Part shown: piece by piece, positions 48,448-59,934 of the stretch
Position numbering within the stretch: position 1 is the first letter of the stretch
Layout: the number at the start of each line of letters is the position of its first letter
NCBI RefSeq assembly: GCF_008831285.2
Contig: NC_045142.1
Coordinates: forward strand, 16,991,354-17,055,353
From: Nymphaea colorata
Taxonomy: Eukaryota; Streptophyta; Magnoliopsida; Nymphaeales; Nymphaeaceae
Length of the DNA stretch: 64,000 nucleotides
Direction of reading: 5' to 3'
The notes under the pieces: model-generated
What the model was told of the DNA's origin: nothing
Database searches by the model: none
The model's input: the letters and a program-made list of their open reading frames with translations, nothing else
Translations under genes and position numbers: made by a program

Positions 48448-50229
48448 TGATGTTGAATTGGCTCACGTCTCTCAAATTGAAACGTTAGAGGGAAATAAAA
48501 AAACCAATGAAATCATTATATCCAAAAATCTCTCATCGGTTACAGGGTGATTTATGCAGCTTCATGCTGCCCTATATAATGTATTGATGTACATAGGATG
48601 AATAGTGTGAAAAATGGCAAGAAAGCCTTTCCTAGTGTGGATGAAGGTTCTCCTAAACTGAACCACATAAAACTTTGTCTCCTTTCTTCTTGCCTTTCTC
48701 TCTCTTTTTCTTTATATTGTACTCACTGCCAAACAGTAGGTCACTCGAGGGGGAGATCTTTCAAGCTAAAAGGATGCCCTCCCAACTTAAAAGGAGGAAA
48801 ACAAAGAGCTGGTGGTGCTAATGCCATAGATGGAGATAAAATACATTCTAATGCTTCAGTGTCTATTGTTTTGCCTAATCCAAGCAAGGATCAAGCTCAT
48901 GTTCTAACCATGGATGAATACAATAAGTTAAAACAACTTCTTAAAGATTGAACTGCTCTTGTGCCACAGCCGCCCAATGGTCAATCTCGTTTTGCAGGTA
49001 TGATATATTCACAATCAAGCACATGAATCATTGACAGTGGTGCCTCTGACCACTTGTCATCGTCCCTTAATTTTCTGTCTAATGTTGTTGTCTTACAATC
49101 ACATTATCCCATAAAACTACCAAATGTAACCGTACATGCTACGCATGTTGGTGACACCTCTCTACAACTTTCTTTGATACTAAAAAATGTTTACTACATT
49201 CCAAATTGTTCAATCCTGTATCAGTAAGTAAACTTGTTTCACTTACTAAATGTCAAGTCATCTTTGGTTCCAATGGTCGCTCCTTGCAGGACCTGAATTC
49301 TAGGATGATGATTGGACTGGGTAGTTTGAGAGATGGCCTGTTCGTATGTAAGATCTCTGATCCTTCACATCAATCATTGGCATTGAACTGTAGTCTCAAG
49401 CGAACAGATATATGGCATCTTAGACTTGGGCATCCATCACATGCCATGAATTATCTATTTTCTCAGCATTAAAATGTAAACATTTTATTGTGACGTATGC
49501 AAACTAACAAAACAGTCTAGATTACCTTTTAATGAAAGCGTCTCTTGTTTAAATCATCCATTTGAGTTGTTGCATTGTGATATTAGGGGCCATATTCCCA
49601 AGCCTTATTTTCTGGAGCACACTATTTTATTACCTTAATTGATGACTATACTAGAGCAGTGTGGGTTTATTTGATGTGATTTAAGCATGAAACTACTCAT
49701 CTATTAAAAGATTTTATCAATATGATAGAAAGGCAATATAAAGCTGAGGTTAAAATTGTTAAAGCTTATAATGGAGTCGATTTTTTTAAGGGAGATGAAT
49801 GATTTTTCTCATGAAAAAGCCATTGTTCATCAACACACGTGTTTATACACCACAACAAAATGGTATAGTTGAAAGAAAACACCATCACATTTTAGATGTG
49901 GCTCAAGCCCTTAAACTCCAATCTGGTTTGCCTTCGCATTTTTGGGACCAGTGTGTATTGACAGCCGTGTAGTTAATCAATCGAACTCCAACAAGTGCTT
50001 TACAAAACAAAACTCCTTATGAAAAATATTATTCAAAACAAAAAAAAAACCCACGTATTGTCATCTATGCGTCTTTCATTGTTTGTGTTTTGCAAAAGAA
50101 CCAAATCCCAAATCTAAATTTGACCAAAGATCACACAGATGTTTTTTTTTAGGCTATACATTTGGTCAAAAATCATATATATATGTCCATGAACTTCTCC
50201 ACCCAGCTCTGGAAAGAGAAATCCTCCAA

Positions 50230-50597
50230 CCTCTCACAGTAGATCACTGAGTGCATTTCATTAAGCAATGCATTTATTTACACGCTCAATGCATTATATT
50301 GGGCGGCTGTAAAAAATGAGGACTAAGAATAGTTTACGACATGTACATAGCAATGGTTCCTAGTGTTTTTAGCAACAATTAACAATGCTTTTAATGACTA
50401 ATTTTTAATGTTTTAAAAAATTGGAGCATCCAGTACACAAAAGCACAATACATACATATACATACACACATATATCCACCTACTTTTTGCTTCTGGGTTT
50501 GGTATGTGATTTTACATTTGGTCTAATATCTAGATCCAAAAACCCAACAAAAACTTTCAACCTTTGGTCCATTTTCTAAAATAAAAGTAGGTTCTTA
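50230..50597. other. non-coding stretch within the AP2 interruption
   Basis: AT-rich with CATACATATACATACACACA text near 50,450. No coding signal was recognised. Confidence 0.45.
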
Positions 50598-50763
50598 AGA
50601 GGTTGTTTGGCAAAGTAATAGATTGTTGCTGCCCCATGAATCTGTCCTAGCAAATAAGACAGATTCATGGAAGACTTGTTACAGTGTTGCATGTACAGTA
50701 GGAGACTTTAATAACAATGTGTTACTGTCGTCAGACAGACCCTGATTGTCAGACAGCCCCTGA
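50598..50763. mobile_element. short hAT-like MITE, second copy
   Basis: AGGTTGTTTGGCAAAG on the left and GTCAGACAGCCCCTGA on the right are imperfect inverted ends. The interior phrases CAGATTCATGGAAG and AATAACAATGTGTTACTG resemble those of 13,736-13,901. It sits in the non-coding 3' part of copia C. Confidence 0.5.
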
Positions 50764-51232
50764 GGTAACCAGTCTGGTTTGGAATGAAAAAAATTATGTT
50801 AAAAAAGTGAAGGCTTGGTTGGACCTAACTCAACCCTCTGACATCCCTAGGTTCGGCAGGTTGGCATGACCAAAGAGGAGGGATGGATTGGAAAAACTGC
50901 AGATGCCCTTTTTGGCCAACTCCAGTGATGTCATTGATCGATTCCTCAACGAGCCATGGATGGTTGCCTTAGTCTTCAACATCAATGGGCGATGGCAAAC
51001 TGCAGATGCTAGACTCTAGATGGTCCATGTGGGCCTGCAGTTTGAGAGTGAGATCGAGGCTGAGAGCTACTTTGTCAATATTTTGGAAATTTCTTTGAGT
51101 GAGATGTGAAATCAAGTGGAAACTGAAAGAAACCCCTAAGCACTTCTGAGTCTTTCAAAAAGGGGGATTGATGTTGAATTGGCTAAATCATGCTTCATTC
51201 AGAATCACTTGAATAAAGATTGGTTGGCTGCC

Positions 51233-52354
51233 TCAAGGCACATAGGGCAACTGGGTGGCAAGTAGTTCATATCCAAGGAGATCTTTAGGAGCATAGAAGA
51301 GTTCGTAGTTTATGACGTTAGCCACTGCATTTGCCACTTGATCATACACATCCTTTGCATGATAAGTCAGCGTGGTACCCAAGTCTATAATGATCGATCC
51401 GGCATCTCCCAACAATGCAGTCATCTGTGCACCACCAAATTGTATGTTGAGTCTGTTGTTTATGATGCTTATGTTAATTAGGTTGAGCACATAATATGTG
51501 CCTTGAGGACCACCTGGTGCCATTGGCGTTTCTTGAACCTCTTCCTGGCCTGAAAACTCTGCGTCCTTCCCGAATTTGAGCTGTCCGATGGAATTATTTT
51601 CATTGCTATTGGGAGGAAGACTGTAAGCAAATTTCTTATCAATAGAAGAGCCAATCTGATTTACAAGTGAGAGAGGACCACCGCCGAGGCCAACAAGGCC
51701 AGGAACTTCAAGCAAGGCGGGATTAGGAGCGCCATCATGATGAACGCAACCAAAGACAATTTCTGGAAGCTTGACGGTGTGGGCACCATTGTCAAACCAA
51801 TCCGAGGCCAGTATCACTTCTACGAAGGATTTGTCTTCATAGGAATATATGAATCCACAAAGTTGGTTGATAGTGCAACCATGAATGGGCAGTTCCATGC
51901 AAGAGCTGGCGGAGCAGGTCTGGCTCTTGTAGGTGGACGACTGAAGTGGATCAAACATTGATGTTTGGCCAGAGCAGGAGTCACAAGGACGGCACGTCAT
52001 CCATATGAGGTTCCTACCAGTGACTAGAGTGGCCCAGTAGAGGCGGGATGGTGTACCAAGTGAGAGTTTCATGAGATACTCGCCGAAGCCAGGCATCACA
52101 GGGCTGGAGATCATGCTGGTGGTATTGGCAAACCGTGAAGCATTGCGGTGGGAGCACAGAGCCACCTGCACGGCTCGTAGAGCTAGAGTGGATAAAGGGT
52201 CATAGAGAGGTGACAGAGATGAGTCTCGATGAATGAGGTCTATAGAAAAGCCGAGAGGTTTAGAGGCAAATATGGTGGTAAGGTTAGGCAGTATTGCAAG
52301 CAGAAGCAGCTGGAGGAGGAGGCGGAATGCTAAGGAGGAGAAGAAGGCAGCCAT
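51233..52354 (-). CDS. CDR1/nepenthesin-like aspartic protease AP2, truncated and without first catalytic Asp
   Basis: A 373-codon intact frame of the secreted A1 aspartic protease family. Residues 1-30 form a signal peptide. Residues 36-52 (FSIDLIHRDSSLSPLYD) are the CDR1-type propeptide start, and the N-lobe follows. The first catalytic motif, DTGS in the family, reads VTGR at residues 111-114 (codon GTC at 52,022-52,024). NLIWMTCRPC and the usual Cys positions follow, then FGCVHHDG at 201-208 and VPGLVGLGGGPLSLVNQIGS at 217-236. The second motif reads DLGT at 324-327, keeping Asp but with Ser changed to Leu. The C-lobe stops after LLGYELL near residue 365. The last residues, ATQLPYVP, come from inserted DNA, and the missing part is at 47,370-47,648. 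It could be expressed from its TATA box, but peptidase activity is unlikely. Confidence 0.9.
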   Translation of the reverse strand: MAAFFSSLAFRLLLQLLLLAILPNLTTIFASKPLGFSIDLIHRDSSLSPLYDPLSTLALRAVQVALCSHRNASRFANTTSMISSPVMPGFGEYLMKLSLGTPSRLYWATLVTGRNLIWMTCRPCDSCSGQTSMFDPLQSSTYKSQTCSASSCMELPIHGCTINQLCGFIYSYEDKSFVEVILASDWFDNGAHTVKLPEIVFGCVHHDGAPNPALLEVPGLVGLGGGPLSLVNQIGSSIDKKFAYSLPPNSNENNSIGQLKFGKDAEFSGQEEVQETPMAPGGPQGTYYVLNLINISIINNRLNIQFGGAQMTALLGDAGSIIIDLGTTLTYHAKDVYDQVANAVANVINYELFYAPKDLLGYELLATQLPYVP

Positions 52355-53193
52355 GGTGAGGGCTAAATTGTTGCTGTATTAAGGAGAAATGTGTTGATAT
52401 TTATAAATGGAAGTCATAGTTAAGGTCGTGCTGATGAAGGGAAGGATTTGGATTTGAAAATTGTGGAGAAAAGAAACATGTGCTCGATCATAATGGAGAA
52501 AAGTTAGTAGCATCTTCCAATGGTTAAGCTTTGGTCAATCTCAAAGTGGCTTCTTGGACTTCCACAATTTTTTTTTTTTGTCTTTTCATTTGACTCTGTA
52601 CAATCATGATCTGAATATTAGTGTTGAAGAGTTTTCAGTTACAAACATTTGAAGACTCTCAAACACAGATATTTGAAGGAAGGACGCAGACACTTTAACA
52701 TATTACCTAAGGTGACCACAATAACTGCTGAATACGTTGGAAGAAGAGATTGTCCTAGTGGTATTTCAAATTTTTTTTATCAGTGTTGCCTTTGTTAAAC
52801 CATGAACCTTGAAGTGGTTGAAAATCAAAATCTCTCTCCCACACGCTCCTCTCTCTATACATATATATGCAGCTGTCATTCCACCCCACGATGTTATGGA
52901 TATGCTGATAGTTCATCGGGCAGAGGATCATGCGCTGAGGGTTTGCAGGTACGCTTTGGTCATTTTGGCCATATCATTCTATGCCTCCTTTATATTTTTA
53001 CATATATAGCAGAAAATTAAATGGTGACTTTGATTCTTCATAGTTAATGACTATTTGATTTGTTATAATGAATGGACGACAGAATACTAAAAAGAAGAAA
53101 GTGATAGGTATTTTTGTCATCTAATATTAGTTTACACTTTCTTTCTCTTCATCTTTATCTCAACCGTTAAGTGGGTGAATGTGAATATGGCCA

Positions 53194-53240
<47 letters not shown>
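52355..53240. repeat. AP2 upstream region, duplicated with AP1
   Basis: Matches 28,943-30,060 in order with small indels. It contains the TATA box at 52,399-52,405 and ends in (TA)n at 53,196-53,242. Extra text at about 52,545-52,625 is absent from AP1. Confidence 0.9.
52399..52405 (-). promoter_or_regulatory. TATA box of AP2
   Basis: TATAAAT on minus, 45 bp upstream of ATG 52,354, at the same distance as in AP1. Confidence 0.65.
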
Positions 53241-53242
<2 letters not shown>

Positions 53243-53245
<3 letters not shown>

Positions 53246-53479
53246 TGATTATATCTATTGAATGCTGGATCTTTATTGGTCCTTAAAAATTAAAAACCTG
53301 TCATTAAAAAAGTACCAACTATTTATCTTGCGGCAATAGTGCATGATGATTTTGCAACTATTTATCATACTTCCAGGCTTTTCATTTTACTCATCTGATA
53401 ACATTATCTAGCATGTTTGAATGTTATATATATATAGACATACACACAGACACTTACACACATATATATATATTGCCAC
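53243..53479. other. short non-coding stretch
   Basis: AT-rich text with small TA and CACACA tracts. Nothing else was seen. Confidence 0.5.
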
Positions 53480-54092
53480 CAGAATTGCTTTGTTTGATGC
53501 TTCTAGTATGCTTTCTATCTGGAAAGATGCCTAACCTGACCCTACAAATAACAGACATTATCTATGTCTACAGATGACCTTGCACAATTATATGTGCTGA
53601 TCTTCTAAACTTGTCATGATTCATTATTTATTTTCCGATGCTGAAATAAGTACATTTTATTTAGGATCTTGCTCACCTGACGCTAGGAAAGATCTCTATA
53701 GAATGTACTGATTTTTTTAATTGGTTCAGTCTTAACACAAAAAATAAGGTCGATTGAATGCTAGTTGGGTCTGGCCCATGGCGAACATTTACCAAAGAAA
53801 CATTCAATTTATGAGTCATTTGACCCAAATCATGAAAATGTTTAATTGATAACATAATTTTCCTGGTCTGACTAAGAAAAAAAATGATGGCTATTCATTG
53901 TCAGACACTTCCAAGATTCTATTATCTAGCAAGGCATAGCTTCAACTTCATCCACATTTTCTTTTCCTTTCATGCCTTCTCAGCCTGCAAATCAAAATAA
54001 AGTTCTTAATTAAGTACCAACTTCATCCATATTTTCTTTTCCTTTCGTGCCTTCCCAACCTGCAAATCAAAATAAAGTTCTTAATTAAATGT
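53480..54092. repeat. repeat module G (copy 3), weak H, and a 75-bp tandem repeat
   Basis: G at 53,480-53,790 matches 32,340-32,745. TCATTTGACCCAAAT at about 53,817 continues the match with 44,088. The end is a 75-bp tandem pair, 53,943-54,017 and 54,018-54,092, each with CAACTTCATCCA(C/T)ATTTTC and AATCAAAATAAAGTTCTTAA. A single related copy is near 44,218-44,265. Confidence 0.85.
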
Positions 54093-54261
54093 TAAAATTA
54101 ATCATTATTAAAAATTAATTTCTATTTGAAGTACAACTTGGAAACAACTCGGATTTCTATCACCCCATCCATCTACAATTTCTTGCCTTCCTGCACAAAA
54201 TTTCCATATCAATTCTTCATATGGAACCTCCCTGACAGTAGTAGCTTTATTTTCCTGCTCA

Positions 54262-54600
54262 ATTTTTGCCAGCCCCCTCGACAACTGCTCTTTTGAGGGT
54301 CTCGACACCTTCGGCCATCCTCGGCATGGTTAGCTGCCCTGCTGTCGCGGCAATGGCCTCTATCTCGCCTTCAGCCCTTGGCCGCCTGCTGGCTCCACGC
54401 TCGGCCGAGCACTTCTCGGCTCTTGACCCGATGCACGTGGGTGCCGTGGTCGACACCTTCGGCCATCCTCGGCATAGTTAGCTGCCCTGCTGTCGCGGCA
54501 ATGGCCTCTATCTCGCCTTCAGCCCTTGGCCACCTGCTGGCTCCACACTCGGCCGAGCACTTCTCGACAACTGACCTTTTGAGGGTCTTGTAAGCATAGG
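54262..54600. repeat. GC-rich 149-bp tandem repeat
   Basis: CGACACCTTCGGCCATCCTC begins at 54,302 and again at 54,451, giving a 149-bp period. The second unit is cut at about 54,580. The same text is a third time at 59,562-59,690. Open frames on both strands reflect its composition. It is sharply GC-richer than its surroundings. Confidence 0.9.
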
Positions 54601-56455
54601 TATTGTAAGAATATTGTAAATTTATTTTTGTAATTTGTTAGCAATTAAAAAAAACCTAAAAATAGTGATAATTCAGAAAAAATCTAGAAAAATGTTTTCT
54701 ATATAAAACAACTCATTACAATATCACACACATAATAAATATTCATAAATCTTCATCTATGGACACAATAATGATAACGACATGATTACGATGATAAAAA
54801 TTGATGTCTTAAAGACTTACAATAAATGTTTTACTGTTTTTACATCATATTATCAAACAATTAAAATAAGCAACCTATCTATTCACCTTCTTCATGTTTA
54901 TTATAATATTCAAACTCATTTTGCTTCATTGTCTTCATCCCCTTCAAGTGGAACGTCCTCACCATCATATGCAGGCTCACCTTCTTCAATGTTCAAAAGG
55001 AGTAGGCCACAATGAGGCCTCCATCCTTTCACATCAAATTCCTGAGATGAACAGTGCTGCTAAGAGCGTCATTGTCAAAATTCAAAAGCAATTGCAAATT
55101 CCAAATAATGGCTATTAATGGTGCTAGGGTCACTCTCAAAAAGCATGTTTTTTCTTCCAGCAGCCACAATTCCTCATCTGTTCAGTTCAAGCATTCCAAG
55201 ATAGTCAAACAAACTGAAATATTCATCCCCAAAATATTCCATGTGGTGAAACATGAAGAGGTAATCAGTAATCTGTGACTCAAGGTGGTCTCCGTAGCAG
55301 AGCTACATCTGGTGTGGGCAATTACCGACATCAGCCTACAAATTTTGCCTTACTTACATATGTAAACATAATTGAATTTAGTTTTTTTTTTCATATGAGT
55401 ACCCCTTCAAGTTTAAAATTTAAACTTAGAGTGCCCCTCAATCAGAAATTTCTAGCTCTGACAGTGGTGGTCTCCCAATATATTAGTTCCGTTCGCATGA
55501 AAAACTGGACTTTACTTGTTAAATGATAGCATGACATTTTCAATTTGCAATCAAAATTGGAAATCATTGATGAGATGCAAGCATGAATGGTAAGAAATAA
55601 TTTATGGAAACCGTTATTGTATCTTATCAAGTTATTTAAGGGTCCCTATCAATAGGATGTAGGAAATCAATGGATTTCTTGGATGAAGGCCTTCATACAT
55701 TTTAATGGTTGCATAGATAAACCCTGAGGTCATAAACATATTTGGTTTGCTTGGCCTTTTACATTAAGTCCTCCATTGCTAAAGTTTATCTTTCATTATT
55801 AATTTTTAAGGTGATAAATTATTTAAAAGTCATTTAAGTAAAACATATATATATATATATAATAAACATTATGCTACATATAAAATAGGTTTATGCAACC
55901 CCTGGAATCCAGCCGTATAATTGAATCAAATATATTTTACTTGCATAAAAAGTTCTAGAGTGTTTGGGGTCTTATTGTAAACCAACTTAAATTCTTTCTT
56001 CAACTTAAATTCTTTATTTGTTTAACGTAATGCAGTCTAAACAAGCATGGTTTGAACAATTCATTTCGTTTCTATTCAAACAAGCTTTTATAATTATTTG
56101 TTCCTTTCATTTTGTTTCCTCTCCCTTTCTCCCCAATTCCTTTCTATTCTTTTCCTTTTTATCCTACTTTTCCTCCATCCAGCACTTTGAAATGACCTTA
56201 TACAAGAAGTTACATGAGGAAATAGGTCGCTACTGCTGTACACTTGTAGCTCCGTTTATCTTGAGAATCAGAACAATCACAGTGCTATTAAACTTTTTCA
56301 CCATTCTTCTTATTCCAAAGAAAAGTTCAACCATCTTGATTATGTCATGACTGATTACTCCTCGGTACTGTTGAAAAAGGGACTTGAAGGATCCATTATG
56401 TACTGAAGCATTCTCCGCTTTCAAACTAAAGTTGCATACTTCACTTCTTTTGCTA
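54601..56455. other. mostly non-coding; weak minus-strand coding-like patches
   Basis: No gene was established. On minus, about 55,240-55,160 reads EYFGDEYFSLFDYLGMLELN, and about 55,030-54,935 reads GWRPHCGLLLLNIEEGEPAY and GEDVPLEGDEDNEAK. They look protein-like but carry stops between them and match no family I know. A (TA)n tract is at about 55,843-55,862. Confidence 0.35.
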
Positions 56456-59400
56456 AAACAGGTCTTACGAGGAAAGTATTTATTGGGTCGGCCCTAGGGT
56501 CAAAAGGCTGCCCTTGGCCCCGACTCAATATGGGCTGGGTACCTGTTAGGACCAGACCCGGCATCAACCAAGACCTTTGCCAGATGCCGATCCTCTCCCA
56601 AGATCTCTCGGAGGAGCCGTTGGACAAAACTAAAAACAAGTTATTTACAAGATGAATACCTGGCCGAACAGCAACCCTGGCTCAAAAATCCTTGGGAAGT
56701 AAAATACAGGAGAGGTTACCCACCCAAAAGGTTGAACCTACTACAAATTGCTAGAAGGTTGTGAGCCTAGTACAAGCGCAATCGATACATGAATATCTCT
56801 CCTCACTCAACAAACCATTCAAGCATACACATCCAACACATTCTGTCATACATGCCTAGGATGGCCAAACCATACCCAAGCCCGTAGGTGGTCAGGCAGC
56901 CTGCGGTCGTGTTTTTGGCACTTGTGCCTCCGAGGTACCACTGCGGATGCCAAGGCTATTGCCGGGTATAAAGCAAAACACCCAAAGAATCCCACTGTTA
57001 TATGGAGGGAAGAAGTATACCTGCCAGTCGGTCCCGGCTTAGGGCAGCAAAGGACTCAGGTGAAAACCGGCAGCTTGGTGCTGCCCTCGAGTATTTCAGC
57101 AACCGAGGATGAAGGACTCGGCCCACCTGGCCGAGGGAAGTGAAAGCTTCTGCCGATTGCTGCTGGAATATGAGAGGGATATCCTTCTCGGCTACGGCAC
57201 TCCTTGCCGGTGATGAGTAGGCTCCGGTGGATAGAGGCTCAGTTGCCTCCAAGGTGAAGGCGCTCCTTGATTCTGCCGTAGAGGATAGGTCCGCCTTGGT
57301 GAGGATAAGTAGGAGGGTCTTGGTTGGGTTGAGCTGAGCTAGGTCTGATATGACCTTGGCTGGGCTCCGCCAAATGCTTGGCTCGGTTGTGTTTAAGAGA
57401 GGTAGGTTTGGGTATGTCTAATATGTAGGTGGCATGCAGTGACGTTAGGTCTAAAGGGCAAGGGTAGGATGGGAATGATGGATGATTAGGTGTTAGGGTC
57501 GGTTGGTGCAAGGTGGCAACACTTCCTCTACGTTGGGAAAGTCTCACGTTGGCAACAACTAGTGATGAGGTGGCCGCGGATTATGGCAAGAGAGTTGTGT
57601 GCAATGGATAGGAAGGACGAGGGGCCGTTATGGAAAGGTATGGCACGTGGAGAAATTGGAAAGCGCATGGGGGAATGAAGGGTCAGATATGGCAAGGGGT
57701 AATGGCGCGTGGAAGGTTTCCTATTTTGGAGCTAAGAGATCACGGGCTAGGATCTCGGGGCGGTTATGGAAAGTGGCGAAAGGGGACACGCATGGAGGTG
57801 GCTGGCTCCTACCTTTTTGGAATGCCTAGGAGTGGGACACGGTAGAGGGGGACTTGCCTTTGCAGTGGACCGTTACTAAAAGGACTGTTGGCGCTCGAGG
57901 GAGGCTGCTCCATCCAATAATTCTGGCAGCAAGAGAGTTGCAAAATGTGGCTGGCGGCTAGGGTTTCTCAACACCTAGCGTGAGCTCTCAATGAAAAGCC
58001 AGAACTGCCCTTTACAAATTACACCTTAAGAAAATATGGCGGTTATAATCCATGGGCAATCCTAGAATGTTTTCGGGGCAATGGCTAGCTGTTTCGGCGA
58101 GGTGTGGCCTGAAAGTTGCCGACGCACAGCTGGTCTTCATCTGTCACGCACAGCTCCACCGATACACCTCTGATTCCAGCCAAACTTGGCCAAGACACTA
58201 GTAACTAATGGGCGACCAAACTGATATGCATGACTTCGCACACCAGTTTTGTTAGAACCTGCCCCTTGTTCTAGCTGTGGTTGTGGCGGTTCCAGCAGCT
58301 TAGATCCAACTGCAGAATAGGATCTTGATGGCTGTCAAATGACAGCTTTCTCCCTAATCTCTTTTCCACTACAAATGTTGAATGAGGGCTGTCGGTGGTT
58401 AGAGATGTCTCGATCAAACTCGGGGTTCAGCCTTAAGATTCCGATGTAGAATTGCCCCATGGAAAGGATAGAACCGTGCTGGCCCTATGCAGCTTCTTCC
58501 TTCACCTGATCTAGGATCTAGAACTAGTTTTGCCTTTTTCACACCCATGGACCATGCAAGATGGGCCAGATCATGTGCCTTAGGGCTAGTTCGTTCAGAT
58601 CTATAGAACAACCTTTGAATGGAAGTACCAAGGGGAGAACGGGTACTTGCCTATCTTCAAAGGATGCCGGTCGTCGATGCTACATAGGAAGCAATCACCC
58701 AAGTGTTGAATGTCGTCCTCCTATGCAGCCTTCCCGTAGATCAATCCCAGCCTCTAAACGTCCTTGTGGTTAGGACGAATGCATCATGGATTGAATAATA
58801 CCTTGCTGGTTGGGATGCGTAGTTGGTATGAAGAACCATTGAAGGAGGTCGCTGGTAGCCCCTTCGCGAGATCTACAACCTTGAATCCACTTGGCTATGG
58901 AAGAAAGGACTTTAAAAGACAGAAGATGAAGAGAAAGCGGAAGCCCATGGGTGAAACAAGAACTCCGACCACACCGGTTGGGGTTGAAGAAGAGCTCTGG
59001 CCACTGTCGGTTGACGACAAGTGGAGAAGGAGAGTGAAAAAGATACTCAATTCTTCATTGGCATAAAATGTGATTAGGGTTTCCCCTTTGTACAAGACTT
59101 ATATAGATCAAAAGTGTCTCGGTTCTAAAGCTCTAACCTGATATGAGACAAATGCAAAACGATTCTAAGTGTCTCAAACCGAGACGTTACAAAAGCAACT
59201 AAAACAAAGTGCTAAAGCAAATCAAACATGGGCGCCGATGTTGATCCGTTTGCAACCGCTCCAAAAGATCTCGGACTTGTGAATCCAAGGGGTAACTTAC
59301 CTAGGTTCGCCATAGGCTGCTCTGTCGTTTTGGTAAAGGTCTCAACATCCACTTTGGTCTTGCCTAAACTGGGTTGTGGTCCACTATTCTGATCTTCAAT

Positions 59401-59929
59401 CTCCACGGAACTCGGCTCCAGCCCAGACTCTCTCCTTTCGGCCTTTGCTGCTCCATGCTCCCCTATCACTGCAGCCGCATGAGTGTTGCCTAAAGGGAAT
59501 CCAAGAGTTGGTCCTTCAACCTCGCCTAGGTGCCATGCGGTGCCACCCACTCACGCGCTCTTGACCCGACGCACGTGGGTGCCGTGGTCAACACCTTCGG
59601 CCATCCTCGGCATGGTTAGCTGCCCTGCTGTCGCGGCAATGGCCTCTATCTCGCCTTCAGCCCTTGGCCGCCTGCTGGCTCCATGCCTCTCCTTCGGCTT
59701 TCGTCCATCCCTGGCCACGCATTGAGCAGCACCCTATTGTTCTCGGTGCTCCACGCCGAGGTTAACCAAGCAAAACTCTAGTGCTCTCGGCTTGTCCGGT
59801 GGTATTCGGCATGCCCAACAGCAGTCCACTCCACCTGTCAATTTTGTATGGGTGTCCTCGGCCACACTGCTGGCTGGCCTCGCGACACAATCAAAATTAG
59901 GCACATATCAGTAACTAACTACTCTTTTG
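56456..59929. repeat. GC-richer repeat-derived block, probably non-autonomous element
   Basis: Base composition changes clearly near 56,460 and stays GC-richer until the solo LTR. Frames are many but short, with no RT, integrase or gag. One plus-strand frame has CYIGSNHPSVECRP near 58,680, weakly like a zinc knuckle. The 59,562-59,690 segment repeats the 54.3-kb tandem unit. A non-autonomous LTR element (LARD-like) is possible, but no LTR pair was found. Confidence 0.4.
59562..59690 (+). repeat. third copy of the 149-bp GC-rich unit
   Basis: TTGACCCGACGCACGTGGGT leads into ACACCTTCGGCCATCCTCGG and CTCGCCTTCAGCCCTTGGCC, nearly identical to 54,424-54,580 but 5 kb away. Confidence 0.92.
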
Positions 59930-59934
59930 GTACT
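59930..59934. repeat. left target-site duplication, GTACT
   Basis: GTACT directly precedes the TG of the solo LTR. The same five bases follow its CA at 63,859-63,863. Confidence 0.85.

Larger units (their letters stand above)
48448..51230 (+). mobile_element. copia family C: gag end, protease, integrase; decayed
   Basis: After leader-like text, 48,715-48,780 encodes a zinc knuckle, CTHCQTVGHSRGRSFKLKGC. Then comes the protease motif IIDSGASDHLSSS (about 49,030-49,065), a pre-integrase segment DIWHLRLGHPSHAM (49,405-49,445), and an integrase with LIDDYTRAVWVYL (49,640-49,680) and broken downstream parts to about 50,220. Reverse transcriptase is absent. TGATGTTGAATTGGCT occurs at 48,448 and again at 51,169, there directly after the purine tract AAAAAGGGGGAT. 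These look like the first bases of the two LTRs, although the sequence after them differs. Its 3' end abuts the AP2 reading frame. Confidence 0.75.

Noticed and set aside
54262-54600. Ala/Ser-rich frames on both strands in GC-rich DNA
   Set aside because: They arise from the 149-bp repeat. Several frames are open at once, as expected from composition alone.
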